From Cornus controversa (Eukaryota; Streptophyta; Magnoliopsida; Cornales; Cornaceae), in the NCBI GenBank assembly GCA_026545225.1, contig CM048845.1, forward strand, positions 77,519,533 to 77,583,532: a stretch of DNA of 64,000 nucleotides, written 5' to 3'. Of this stretch, positions 1 through 11,707 are shown one piece after another. The position numbers were made by a program, and so were the translations under genes. The notes under the pieces were generated by a model. It saw only the letters and a program-made list of their open reading frames with translations, was not told the origin of the DNA and ran no database searches. Each line of letters begins with the position of its first letter. Positions within the stretch are counted from its first letter, which is position 1.

Positions 1-1090
1 TAAGACCATGCGTGTTACAACCAAGATTGGGAATTATGAAGTTGTGGTACTCATCTACAGTGACTCTACACATAATTTCATCAGTGACAAGGTGGTCGCT
101 TTGCTGCGTCTACCCATGGTGCCCACTGAACCATTCAATGTACGAGTTACAAACGAACAACTATTAAAATGCCAAAGGAGATTTGATCCACATACTTCTA
201 CAAGGTATTCCTTTTTCCATTAATTTTTACTCTTTACCATTAACTGGTTTAGACTTGGTATTGGGTGTTCAATGGTTGGAGCAACTATGATCGGTTGTTT
301 GTGATTGGAAGAATATGACAATGGAGTTCCAATGGGCCAACAAAACTCAATTATTACGAGGAACCAGCACTCAAATCCTATATCAAACATCACTAGAAGC
401 AATCTCAAATGATATAAGGCACAACAACTCCATTTTTGCAATCTGCCTGCAACTACCAGAGGAGCCACAGCAGACCATTCAGCCAGACATGCAAGTATTA
501 ATTGAGGCATTTGCTGACATCTTTGAGGAACCACAACAACTACCACTAGCTCGCGAGATTGACCATTGTATTCCCCTCAAAGAAGGAACAAAGCCAATCA
601 ACGTACGCCCCTACAGGTATGCCTATTTTCAGAAAGTTGGAATTGAAAAACAAGTTCTTGACATGTTAAAATTGGGGCTAATTCGACCAAGTACCAGTCC
701 TTTTTCATCTCCTGTTTTGCTTATTAAGAATTTTTTTTTACCCTAAACCTTATGGTCTGTTCTCACCTGAAGAGAGCAATTTATCCTTATTTCTTGAGCT
801 TTGACTGGGACCTATCATTGGTGATATGCTTGATGAACTTCATGGGACATCTTATTTTACCAAACTCGATCTACAGGCTGGCTATCATCAGGTATAAGTG
901 AATCCATCTGATATTCATAAAACTGCCTTTCGTACTCACAATGGTCATTATGAATATCTTGTTATGTCATTTGGTTTTTGTAATGTCCCATCCACTTTTC
1001 AGACTATCGTGAATTCTATATTTCGTATACTTCTGATTTGACTGAGAAACACGCTAAAATCTTCGTGGTTTATTGATAATCTTATATGAT
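1..1090 (+). pseudogene. Ty3/gypsy retrotransposon pol remnant (protease to reverse transcriptase)
   Basis: Decayed protease-reverse transcriptase stretch of a plant Ty3/gypsy element, already running at the left edge. Positions 8-223 encode a retropepsin-like segment in which STHNFIS survives, but the active-site triad, normally DSG, reads YSD. Positions 480-735 encode the start of reverse transcriptase (LPLAREIDHCIPLKEG, then NVRPYRY and LGLIRPSTSPFSSPV). After a frame change, 826-1020 carry the LDLQAGYHQ and [11 protein letters not shown] motifs, with an in-frame TAA at 896-898. The catalytic YIDD region near 1062-1090 is degraded and homology stops there. No RNase H, integrase or LTR follows, so this is a truncated dead copy. 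The family is clear from motif order; the lineage was not determined. Confidence 0.85.
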
Positions 1091-1165
1091 GTAAGGTCCA
1101 CATTAATCACACAACTTCTCCTATCATTTGAGACTAATTTTATCTTTACTTGTAACATGAGACTC

Positions 1166-1200
<35 letters not shown>

Positions 1201-3106
1201 TGTGTGTGTTTAAATGTTTTTTCAATCAACTTGAACTTAGTGGGGACTCGTTGTACGATGATATTTGATTGATTGATGATACAACGATATTATCAAATAG
1301 GATACTATATATCTCCTCCTTGTCTTAAAGTCCTTATTACGTGGAGTGTTCGACGGAGTACCACAAATGGTGCTCTGATGCTGTGGCACATTAGTAACAG
1401 TAACACAAGCTGTACAAAATCTCCGTGAATCTCCGACACGTGGCAGTATAAGGTCCACTCAGTTTACTCTACGCTAAAATGACAAACAAATTAGGAACGC
1501 ATCCACTAGCCACTAGCCACTCTCTCTTGAAAAAGATAAAAGTGACCAGTTTTACATGGCAAAATGGTAAAGGAGAGGCACACTTCGGATTGTGATTTTG
1601 ATTCTTTATACGGAAAATTTAGATAGATATATAAACATATGTGCGTATATTACTACTAGTGTGTGTGTATATATATATATATATATATTGTTCAGCTTTA
1701 AATTTTACATTTGTATAACTAGAATTAAGACACAAATTACCGCCCTCAAAAGATAAAATTTCAAGGATCTTCACATGCAATCTGAGTAGTCACGCGCTTT
1801 AGATAAAAGTTTTTACTTTTCACTTTTTTATTTGATTTATCTGTGGGTGCCCGGATGGGAAAATTTTAGAATGGATGAGGAGATAATCACAAGAAAAGTA
1901 TCATTTTTTCTAATAAGAACCTAACGCCTAACCAACTAATCTTAAACAGAGTTTTATAAAAAATTTAAAACGTCAAATAAAAATGATATTTAATTTAATT
2001 TTATTAAAATTATTGAGTATTTCAAAATTTTCATATTTATAGTAAATCTCTGTTTAATAGTATTATGATTTCTAAAGCCCATATTTTACATGCCATAAAT
2101 CTAATAATATTACCAATAAGAGATAGCGAGTGAATCGAGCTAAAAACACAACAAACAAGTGTGTCGGCATTTGTTTCAATTTACAAACTGATTGAATTTT
2201 AAAAGATATTACATTCAAATCTCTGTGAGAGTCAAAGAACAGAGACCATCATAATCAAAGCAAATTTTACTTGGAACAAGCTTGATAATCATTTTACTTT
2301 TAACTTTTACTTAAGACATGAATGACTATGTTACTATGTGTAACTGTCCCAACAACAACAATAGCACTTGCTAGGACAAACTGATTTCACAAAAAACCCA
2401 CCCAAAACACACTATATCCGAGAAAGCCGACCTTTGAAGATCATTGATACCAAGAATCTAGACACCTTGCTTTTCATTGACCAATCACCACCCACTTGTA
2501 TTAAGTGTGCATTATTAGGATTTTAACCCATCCACATACCATTCGCAATGGGGACCCACTATTTGCAAGTTTTGTACCTGACTATAATTTCTAAAAATAG
2601 AAATATTGCACCTTACATAATAAAGCCGCAGAAATACAAATCTCTCTTATTTCATTATATATGTGCATGTATATATAATTATATATAACTATATATAGAC
2701 CACCTCCACCTCCTATTTCAGAGGAGGAGGAGGAGGAGGAGGAGTAACATTGCCATGCCAAGTTCCAGACATATCACGAAAGCGTATTTACATTTCTACC
2801 CACCAGTAGAAGAGAGAGAACTTCATATATAGCATTATTACTATAAACACCTAAACATTTGTATAAGCTATGCTTTGTATTCTACTAACACAAACTCCGC
2901 CTTCAACTATCAGTCCTTCCACATTATCTTAATTTCACTCTAGCCCTTTCTATATATACAATAAAGAGAGAGAGAAAGAACTAGGGATATTTTCAGCACT
3001 GAAATTGGTAAAACGCACTAGTGTTTGAGAGGAAATTAGGGGTGGATCGCTATAACATCTAGCTTGTATAAGTGGGGCACAAGCGTAATTAAGCACAAGT
3101 AGTGAG
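1091..3106. other. Intergenic, no gene seen
   Basis: AT-rich DNA with TA microsatellites at about 1166-1200 and 1668-1687 and a short GAGGAG run near 2720-2743. No coding segment, RNA gene or bounded element was recognised. The right end is the 3' flank of the PLATZ gene. Confidence 0.6.
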
Positions 3107-4811
3107 CTAATATTCTATGAGTAGTCCTCCTCCCATTGGGGCTCTGTGGGGAATTCCCTTTCTTCTCTTGGTCGTTCTGTAATTAACCGCAGTTGGTGGT
3201 GGCGTTGACGGAGAAAAGCTGTGGACTTTGTGGTGGTCATTAGTCTCCTGCCGGCCACGGCTGCTGCTACCGTATGATTCTTCTGAGTCCGATGACGCTG
3301 TCCGTGGCGGCTTTTTCTCCGGCGAGAAACTCTTGGATGTTCCGACAATCTGTATATACATTATCACAAAGATTAGTCACAAAAATCATAATATCATAAT
3401 CAACCCAAACAAATACGAGTAACAAATAACAAATTTCTCTTCGCATGTACTTTTGAATGACCAAAACAACTTCCAAAGATGGACCAATTTAGGATTTAAA
3501 GGTATACCCAATTTCCAAAACTTCATATTCAAGTCCAAATCTGAATGTCCAAACCATCTACCAAAATTTCGCAATTCATTTAATGCGATTCAATTGAGGA
3601 TATAGAAAGAGATGCCCAACTCGAACATCTTCATATATTAAAGTGAAATTTTGAATATCCTAAACAACTACCAAAGATGGACAATATGTACAATGCAATT
3701 TAATGCAAGATTCAGAGATATACCCAATTCAACTTCCTCATTTTTGGAATCAAAAATTTGAATGTCCAAAACAACTAAGAAAAATGGACAATTTATTCCA
3801 TGCGATTCAATTCAAAAATCAGACAAATACCCAATTTCAATTCTTCATATTCGAATCAAAATAATTTTAAGGACACTGTAGTACCTTGCAACCAAGAGAG
3901 CAGAAACGGAAGGAATCCAGGAGGCTCCGCTCGCAGACTTCGCAGGTGTTTGTGACGCCTTTGCCGGGCCTTGGTTGTGGCCTCTCATTCAGAAACACAA
4001 CTTTTGCGCTGTTGATAATGTAGGTCTGCACTGAACTGATGTCCAAATACTTTTGAATCTCAGACACTCTAATCACATCATGGTATGATGACCTCCTTAT
4101 CTGGCAATGAGAAAAAGAACAACCCAGTTGAAAGCTAATGGATATATACAGGTACAAATCAAGTCATCAACAATGAGAAATAGAAGAACCCAGTGGACAA
4201 CCAATAACCATATACATATATATGTATAGATAGGTATATATAACAAAAAACAGGGCAAACCCATTGAACAAACATGATTTTATATATATAATCTATTAAT
4301 TCAAAAGTAAGAGCAACCCATGATGAAGAAAAAGAGGACCATATTGCCAAAAAGAAAATGATTCCATTAGAGGAAAGTGAGAGCAACTGATAAGCGAATC
4401 TGTTAATAGACAAAAATAGTAGAAACCCAATGGATGAAAACTGAGATCAAAAGATTTAGCATAGATTAACAAACCTGTATGGCACGGTGGTCCTTGTGGT
4501 ACTGGAGACAGAGAGAACAGAGAGCGCCGTTCATACAATCCAAGCAATACATATTGCATTCGCTCTTGTGTGAATAGGAATGCAACTTGCATTGAACAAA
4601 GAAGCTCTCTCTCAATAGAGGCTTCAACCAAGGAGGCCAGCTATTATCTTCATCATCAGGACCTCCAGCTCCCTACAAAAAATGAATCCACAAACGAAAA
4701 CAGAGTAGTTAGCCCAATATACGGTACCTCAAACCCAACCCATATCAGAAAACATGAGGAATAGAGAGAGAAAATGAGAGAAAGACCAAGAAAACAGCTC
4801 TTCCTTACCAT
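3107..4811 (-). CDS. PLATZ-family zinc-binding transcription factor, 4 exons, 219 aa
   Basis: Plant AT-rich-sequence and zinc-binding (PLATZ) protein; characterised members are nuclear, bind A/T-rich DNA and affect transcription. Coding exons on the minus strand: 4811-4809, 4672-4475, 4100-3885 and 3349-3107, with GT-AG introns of 136, 374 and 535 bp and one continuous frame. Exon 1 contributes only the ATG; its codon is followed directly by GTAAGG. The N-terminal zinc motif is C29-x2-H32-x11-C44-x2-C47-x5-C53-x2-C56-x3-H60-x2-H63, and the second is C120-x2-C123-x10-C134-x3-C138; both are complete. The conserved blocks [20 protein letters not shown] and [19 protein letters not shown] match the family. 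The tail (residues 140-219) is Ser/Lys/Arg-rich with [15 protein letters not shown]. Length is normal (about 200-250 aa). Looks intact. Which PLATZ subgroup it belongs to is not settled. Confidence 0.93.
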
Positions 4812-4911
4812 GATTCGCCTGTTCTTAGGCTTGATTTCTCGGACACTGGATTCTTGGTTATCGATCGCCAGTTTGAAGAACATGAAAGTAGTGCTCTTTC
4901 TTTTTATCAAT

Positions 4912-4956
4912 GAGTTAGAGAGAGAGAGTATGTAGAGAGAGAGAGAGAGAGAGAGG
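4912..4956. repeat. GA/TC microsatellite in PLATZ 5' leader
   Basis: Run of GAGA on the plus strand (TCTC on the gene's strand) about 100-145 bp upstream of the PLATZ start codon, most likely inside its 5' untranslated region. Pyrimidine-rich leaders are common in plant genes. No clear TATA box was assigned. Confidence 0.6.
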
Positions 4957-5908
4957 GTTAATAAGAAGTGGAGGCGGTGAAGAAGAGGGAGAGGGAAGGA
5001 AAGGGTTCTTGTAGCGATGGCGGCTGAATTGCGTTGGGTCGTTTCATTCTTATCTGCTCACAAAGTCTGAAACCGAACCTAACTCCAGACCCGAGCCGAA
5101 AGATACGTTGGGTGCAAGGAACTGACCTCCTACTTTCCTTTAAATTTCCTTTCATTTTCTTGTTTTCTTATTCTTGGCTTTTATTATTTCTTTATTTTTC
5201 AATTCAACATATTTTAAACCTTTTTTTCTTTTGCCATTCTTCGTAATTAACTCGTTTTATAATTTATTCCATCTCCATATCGGAAAATAAGTTTAAAGTT
5301 AAAGAGTTTAAATGAAATCTAATTCCATGTTGGTGTTTAAAAAAAATTAGTAGTATGAGTTTTAATTTTACATTAAAGAGGAATTATTTCGTTTAAATGA
5401 TGTCAATTGACACTAATAATACTTGAAGTCTAAGTTTGTTTCCAATTTTTTCTTTTCACATTTCATCTAATCTGTATCAACACTAAACTGTGAGATCGTA
5501 TTTCACAAATGATTATAATTGACTTTTTCGACTTTAATTTAGCTTTTAATTTTAAGAGATAATATTAACACTCGAATGTCATTTTATTATGAGACACTAA
5601 TGTGAGTTCGCACAAAACAGATAACTTCTATGAATCACTAATTGTTACATAAAAAAAATCTTGTCAATTTTTACTTTATTCTTTTGAAAAAATAGCTTTG
5701 TCACTCTCCAATCTGTTGTGTAATAATCTTAGCATTAAATCGAGATATTTGATTAGGTACCGTCGAATATAATATGATATAAGATTATTTATTCAACTTT
5801 GTGACCTATTATAAAATTAATGATCTAGACCAACAATATGAAATAACAGGATAGATCAGTTTGGTACTCCACTTCAACTTGTTATAGTGCCCCAGACCAC
5901 CCCTATTA

Positions 5909-5955
<47 letters not shown>

Positions 5956-6439
5956 ATGATGATCTATGCCATGGCTTGAATCTGGTGTTTAAACTATTAT
6001 ATTCCATTGTTATCTCAATTTCTTGTGAAGAATTTAAACTTTTATATGATGAAGAGATGTTGCCGTTAAGTTTAAAAACAATAAGTTTTACCATGTGGCA
6101 AATTATAAAATGAATAATTAAAATGTTTATAAAAACTAAAAATAAGAAAGAAATCCCACATGGATTTCGTTTTTCCTCGTGAAAGACATGTTATTTGGCT
6201 ATGAAAGTCCCTGTTTGGGAGATATTTGCTTTAAGATATTTTGACCACATGATGTTGCAAACATTAACATAAAACAGATCAAATCAAACAATGAAAAAAA
6301 AAAAGAGTACACAAAGTCTGTGTTACGCTCTCCGAGTTGTATGGATTTTACTACGAAGAAAAAAGGCACACACACGACAGAGAATTCAAAAAGAATATAT
6401 ACACCGCCTAGGATAACATAATGAATGCGATGAATATAC
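4957..6439. other. Upstream region of PLATZ and intergenic DNA
   Basis: Holds the presumed PLATZ promoter (from about 4960 rightwards) and then AT-rich DNA without coding signal. A pure TA microsatellite lies at about 5911-5951; the short minus-strand reading frame over it is a product of the repeat. No element boundaries recognised. Confidence 0.55.
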
Positions 6440-6442
6440 TAA

Positions 6443-7599
6443 GGCCTAGTTTGGTTGTAAGGAAATAAAGGAAAAGGAAATAGAGGAATATATATATATA
6501 TATATTTTGTTTGGTATGAATTTTTTAATGAGAAGGAAAGAAAATGAAAGGATTTCGAGAGATAAATAAAGGATAAATAGTAACTTTTGTTATCCTTTCA
6601 AAAATAGGAGGAAAGAAAAAGGAAGACTACTATTTTTTAATGAAATTTTGTTAATACAAACTTTGTTTTATTTTGATAAAAGCTAAAATTTGTTCTTTTA
6701 AATATAAAATAGTATAATGGTAATTTTTTTAAATAATTTCTTTTCATTTCTTTCTCCAAACATGTTAACTATCATATCCTTTCTTTTTCTTTACTAATCA
6801 ATCAAACACGATAAAAGTTAGGAGACGATATTCGCACTCCCTTTTTATACATTTGCACTCCCATTTTAAATGAAATGACACTATAATCTTAATTTTACAA
6901 GTGAATGATTATTATTTTTATCAAATTATATAACTATCTTCTAAAATATCCCCTCTTTGTTTGTCATCTCTAATATTTTAGGTTTCTTTTGAGAGAATCT
7001 AAAAAAAAAAAAAGTTATCTCTTCTAAATATGTTCTCTTGGAACATGACAAAAAAAATGTTATTTATGCTGAATAAATTATCTATTTTTATCGGATTAAA
7101 AAATTTTTTTATCTATGTTGAATAAAAGATCTCTTTTGACAAGAACCGATAAAAGAAAAAAAATCAAAAAATGTAACTTAATTATTTCTTTTGACATGAC
7201 CCAAAAAAAGTTATCATATGTAGAATAAATAATCTCCTTTAAGAAAAAAAAATATACTACACAAAAAAAGGACCCAAAAAATTTATCTTTACTGAATAAA
7301 TTATATCTTTTGGCATTACTCAAAAACAAAAAAAAAGGTACTAAAGAAGGTAAAAAGAGTTAAAGTTTATAGGATAAATGGTAGTTATGATATTATAAAA
7401 TAAAAAATGATGTATTAATGAGTTTATGAATTTTTTTGTCATTTCTTTTAAAAGTAAAAAGCAAGTGGAGTGCAATAGAGAGAAGGGGAGTGCAATAGGA
7501 GAGAAGGGGAGTGCAAATATCGCCTCCCTTTAACATTATCTTTTCCTTTTCCTCATTACTAATGTTATCTTCTTTTTTTTCATTGTACCAAACATAGCC
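6443..7599. mobile_element. Tourist-like (PIF/Harbinger) MITE with TAA target duplication
   Basis: The left end reads GGCCTAGTTTGGTTGTA and the right end, read on the opposite strand, GGCTATGTTTGGTACAATG: imperfect terminal inverted repeats of the GGCC-TGTTTGG type. A 3-bp TAA sits directly outside each end (6440-6442 and 7600-7602), as expected for PIF/Harbinger. It encodes no transposase. The 1157-bp length is inflated by a second element (6821-7527). The interior contains degenerate repeats around TGAATAAA with TCTTTTG. Classification rests on the ends and the TSD only. Confidence 0.65.
6821..7527. mobile_element. MITE nested inside the Tourist-like element
   Basis: Ends GGAGACGATATTCGCACTCC and, on the opposite strand, GGAGGCGATATTTGCACTCC: a 20-bp inverted repeat with two mismatches. 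The segment interrupts the outer MITE. The right end carries two tandem copies of a GAGAAGGGGAGTGCAA motif. Target duplication not resolved (possibly TTA). No coding capacity. Confidence 0.6.
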
Positions 7600-7602
7600 T
7601 AA

Positions 7603-7879
7603 AGTACTCCCAGTTGGATCTCCGGAGTTGGACTAAGATTGTAGTATTATTAAGCTCCACACTTTCCATAATGTAGGACTTAAAACCTATCTTATATTTT
7701 ATATAGAAGGCGTGAAAATACCACTGTACTACATTTATTCTTGGAGCTAGCAACAATTAACATGTTTGGTTTTCATTAAAATACAAATAAAATGATAGAG
7801 AGAAGAAACCTTATTGTGAATCATGCTTGTGATATTATTTTCTTAAACCATCGAACACGCAGATGATCAAAGAGTTAAT
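7603..7879. other. Short intergenic spacer
   Basis: AT-rich, no feature seen; it separates the Tourist-like MITE from the Cassandra-like element. Confidence 0.5.
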
Positions 7880-7933
7880 GTGTAACGCCTCAACCTATCC
7901 TGACACAATATTATATACTTTTGGCTCCCTCGA

Positions 7934-8010
7934 ACCAGAGACTTCATAGGAGGTCACTCATCCTAGTACTACTATCAGCTAAACATGCTTAATTGCGGAG
8001 TTCTGGTGGG
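7934..8010 (-). pseudogene. 5S rRNA-derived segment in Cassandra-like LTR (copy 1)
   Basis: On the minus strand this reads like the central and 3' part of plant 5S rRNA: CCACCAGAACTCCGCAATTA, then an A-box-like AATTAAGCATGT, then GTAGTACTAGGATGAGTGAC. It includes the internal control region used by TFIIIA. It is not an isolated 5S gene, since it lies inside a repeated LTR. Several substitutions relative to the plant consensus make a functional ribosomal RNA unlikely. Confidence 0.8.
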
Positions 8011-8161
8011 TTCACAGTTATTACGGCTTTAAAACTCGTTGTGTTATAGAAATGTGATGAACATACATATAGCATTTCACCTTCACCTCTCCAGGCGATG
8101 TAGGATCATGACACCTGTAGCCTGTTATTCACCTACACCACACACTTTCGGCTGGACTCTG

Positions 8162-8173
8162 ACTCTGATACCA
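8162..8173 (-). other. Primer-binding site (initiator tRNA-Met) of the Cassandra-like element
   Basis: Minus-strand TGGTATCAGAGT, the plant iMet-tRNA primer-binding sequence, directly downstream of an LTR end. It fixes the orientation of the element. Confidence 0.8.
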
Positions 8174-8349
8174 TTAGTAACGCCCCACCCTATTATGACA
8201 CAATATTGTTCGTTTTTACTCCCTCGAACCAAAGATTTCTCAAGGGGTCACTCGCCCACATCACACACTTTCGGCTGAACTCTGCTTATGATATCATTTG
8301 TAACGCCACACCCTATCCCGACACAATATTGTTCGTTTTTTGCTCACTC

Positions 8350-8425
8350 AAATTTTTCAAGGGGCCACCCATTCTGATATTACTTCCAACTAAGCACGTT
8401 TAATTACAAAATTCTGGTGGATTCA
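8350..8425 (-). pseudogene. 5S rRNA-derived segment in Cassandra-like LTR (copy 3)
   Basis: A second, more diverged 5S-like block. The minus strand has CCACCAGAATTTTGTAATTA, AAACGTGCTTAG and a GGGTGGCCCC end. It occupies the same LTR position as the block at 7934-8010. Confidence 0.65.
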
Positions 8426-8560
8426 TAACCATCACAAATTTAAAACATGTTGTGTGATAAACATACATATAGCACTTCACATTACCCAAAAAATATAAGA
8501 TCGTGACACTCATAATCTGTCAGTGTTAACTCACGCAACACATGTTCACCGAGGTCATCA

Positions 8561-9592
8561 CAAAATGCAAGACCACCAAGTGCACAATTCCGGAATAAAT
8601 ACTATATAATATTCCGTTATTGATATTAGAAAATAATAATATATTATTAAGAAACAATTATATTTCTCTTACCTTGAATACCTAATACCTGCTCTCCAAG
8701 GGATGGTAAACAATTTGGTCACCCCATGCCCACGCATAAACATTAATTATCATCGATTAAACACTTACTTACACAGGCATTTTGAAAACATGTTATAGCA
8801 ATAAGCCACGTAAGGATTTATAGAGAGTAGGGTTGGTGAGCTGGGTTGTGTGGGATGGACTTGTACATTTTTATTCACAGGTAAATCATTGGCACATCTT
8901 AGTTCCATATATATATATATAAGAAATTGTTGTTCTTAATGAGGGTTATTCTTGTGATTTTAAATACCGTATTTTTTAATTTCACGGAGATCAGTAAAGT
9001 GGTCCAACACTCCATACCGCTTAAAGATGAACCAAAATGAAATCAATGGACAAATTCAACTAAGTTTTTAAATGCTAGAAAGAAAAAAAAATGGGGGGTT
9101 GACTTCAATATTCATGCCATTAATCATGATGCAAGTACAGATTAAAATATTAAAAAATACCTTGGCGTGATTAAAGTATACCCTATTTTCAAATCATGGT
9201 CTAGTAAAAATTTAATTTATTGAAAATTTCAGATAGATACCCTACGCATTGGATTTCATGGATTCCTGGTGACCTAACTAAGATCTCTTGATATAGTATT
9301 GACACCCTTATTTATTTTTTATTTTTTTGAGATCTCGTGAATAAATATTTTCGACCAATGACATTAATTTAAATATTTAAAATAAATAGAGATAGAAATA
9401 TATGGGAAGAGAGAGGTTTAAGGTCAAAGGTGCGAATCACCTTCTCTAGTGAGGATATTACCTCACATATGCCAAGAATATGGGACCCCAATAATTGATA
9501 TTTATTTTCAAAGGACCTGGAACACCAGCAAGGGCTTTTGGTTTATAAGCTTTTACAATACTCTTAGGAACCTTTAGTTAGATCTTTTACGA

Positions 9593-9654
<62 letters not shown>

Positions 9655-10212
9655 TAGTGGTGTTAAATAAAAGGCCAAAAAAGAAAAAAGAAAAAGAAAA
9701 AAAAAAGGGGTCATTAGATTGACTAGCTTGTTTAGAGAGGGTCATCATGACAAATGAATTTTGAAAAACAAGTTTGAGAATGTTGGACGGTGTGATTGCA
9801 ACATGACGCTCAAAAAGGAATTTTTTTTTTCTTTTTCAATATTTTCCTTCTCTTTTTGATAGGTCTAGGAGGAATTTTAATTAATGTTGTCTGTATATCT
9901 AAAGACAAGACTCATTGTCAATATACTGTAACATTGTCTATAAGTAAAATAAAATGAAGGGGAATCTAGGACATGGCAGTTAATTCTGGTGGTTTATTTG
10001 TGTTACTATCTTAGAATTCGAAATTATATATAAACATCTTATATATATTATTATGTGTAACGAGTATATTTTTCGACTGTTTTTAAATAAGTTTATATGA
10101 ATGGAATATGATATCATCACTTCATTATGTTAATTACGCCATAATGATATCATTTTCTATTTACAAAAATTTATTTAAAAATTATCGAATTCATTATATA
10201 TATATATATATA
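8561..10212. other. Intergenic, no gene seen
   Basis: AT-rich DNA without recognisable coding or RNA signal. Contains a long TA microsatellite (about 9595-9651) and a poly-purine patch at 9673-9708. Ends at a short TA run that abuts the inverted repeat at 10213. Confidence 0.55.
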
Positions 10213-10540
10213 GTATGATGTGGCCATGAACTGCAACAGCAGAACACAAAGTTATTTTGGGGGTAACAAAGCTTTTGAACACCCTAAAGGGTAGCAATAT
10301 CCTCTCTAAAATTCTTCCTAGCTTCCTCTTGACTCCCTATTTTTTCCTTAAACAGAAATCCCTAACCAATACACACACATACATACAGGGGTTGGTTAGG
10401 GATTTCTGTTTAAGGAAAAAATAGGAAGTCAAGAGGAAGAATTTTAGAGAGGATATTGCTACCCTTTAGGGTGTTCAAAAGCTTTGTTACCTCCCAAATA
10501 ACTTTGTGTGCTGTTGTTGCAGTTCATGGCCACATCATGC
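10213..10540. repeat. Near-perfect inverted repeat, about 150-bp arms and 22-bp loop
   Basis: The left arm (about 10213-10369) and right arm (about 10392-10540) are reverse complements with only a handful of mismatches plus one 8-bp insertion (TTCCTAGC region, near 10317-10324) in the left arm. The loop is a short CA/TA-rich stretch. Matching landmarks are GATGTGGCCATGAACTGCAA, CACCCTAAAGGGTAGCAATA and AGGGATTTCTGTTTAAGGAA. A transcript would fold into a long hairpin. It could be a foldback MITE (it lies against a TA microsatellite), a recent inverted duplication, or a young hairpin-RNA/MIRNA-type locus. No protein-coding content and no match to a known MIRNA recognised. Confidence 0.9.
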
Positions 10541-11656
10541 TTCCACATATGAGTCACAATTGAATATTGATTTATTTTTCTTTAAGATTATCTTTTTTTT
10601 TTGTCACTTACTTTTCACTTCTCTTTGCAGCAAGGTCATACATTTCAGTATTGTTAATGATGCATTTAAGTTATAAATGATTAAAATTATTCATTTTTTA
10701 TGAGTGGTTTTGTGCTTGTATATGTGTCATGTGTGTGTAAATAATGTACTCTGTATGCTGTTGTATTACTCACATAAAGTCTGACAAAAGTAGATAGTGA
10801 CTTTTATTAATATATTTTTTAATAAAATAAAAGGGAGAAAAAAGAAAAAGAGGGTAAGCGTGTGGTGTGGTTTGAGTTTGACTCGCACCAGTGTTTATAT
10901 TTATTTGTCAAAATAGAGGCTTCACCACCACGGTCACGGCACACCAACCATGACCAGACCAAAAAGAGAGTCCTATACGCGATGTGCGTTTCACACACGC
11001 GATTGACTCTCTCTCTCTCTCCTCTCTCTCTCTCCTATTATTGCAGGCAAGGGCCCTCCCGCCCCGCAGCCGCTACGAAAATGCGTTTTCACGGCCGTCC
11101 AAAAAGTGCATTATATATATACATGTGTGTGTAATGTGTGTATATATGTGTGTGTTCTATGTTGTTATATACAGTGAAGAGAGTCAACTAAATTCCTTTT
11201 GATCCGAGTGTTACATTTTATGGTTTTGAACTGTATAACAATGGTAGAAGAAATTAACCAGGAAAGATAATTGTGAAGAGATATGGAAAATAATAGAGAA
11301 GATGTGACGAGGGTTATAAGAAGCATTTTCTTGGTTTTAAATTAGGACCAAGTAAACTTTTAAAAGAGCTCTCTCATGATGATAACACCTCTTTTTATTA
11401 ATTATTGGATATTAGTTAATTTTTAAAATATATACAAAAATAAAATTCTTAATAAATCTCTCAATTCAACTTGAGAGCTCATGACTACAAGACACAACCA
11501 ACTTGCTAAATTCACATTAATTACTTGCTCTCTTTGTCAAAATTAACTTTATGATCCAACGTATATCACAATGACTATCAAACCCTATGGCCCCGCATGA
11601 AGATACAAGTGTGATGACAAATGTGATAATTATGTAATTCTCATTTTCCTCTATCT

Positions 11657-11707
<51 letters not shown>

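Larger units (their letters stand above)
7880..8560 (-). mobile_element. Cassandra-like TRIM retrotransposon, rearranged with three LTR copies
   Basis: Terminal-repeat retrotransposon in miniature, minus orientation. The motif GTAACGCC followed by a CC-rich stretch and GACACAATATT recurs at about 7882, 8179 and 8300; read on the minus strand it is an LTR end finishing in GTTAC(A/T). Next to the second copy a primer-binding site for initiator tRNA-Met is present (TGGTATCAGAGT, 8173-8162), and a decayed version lies at about 8292-8281. Copies 1 and 3 contain 5S rRNA-derived sequence in sense orientation; copy 2 has lost it by deletion. A 5S segment inside the LTR plus a Met-tRNA site is diagnostic of Cassandra. 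No gag or pol, as expected. The right limit (about 8560) is approximate. Confidence 0.75.

Noticed and set aside
3867-4157. 96-codon frame with an ATG at 4157 as the start of the PLATZ protein
   Set aside because: It is exon 3 read through its upstream intron; the splice acceptor at 4102-4101 and the zinc motif in exon 2 show the true structure.
7096-7329. Phe-rich minus-strand reading frame
   Set aside because: Low-complexity AT-rich sequence within nested MITEs; no homology.
10862-11202. Candidate coding exon in the GC-richer patch
   Set aside because: Translations are low-complexity (Ser/Leu/Pro) with no splice context or recognisable domain; more likely a decayed leader or promoter.
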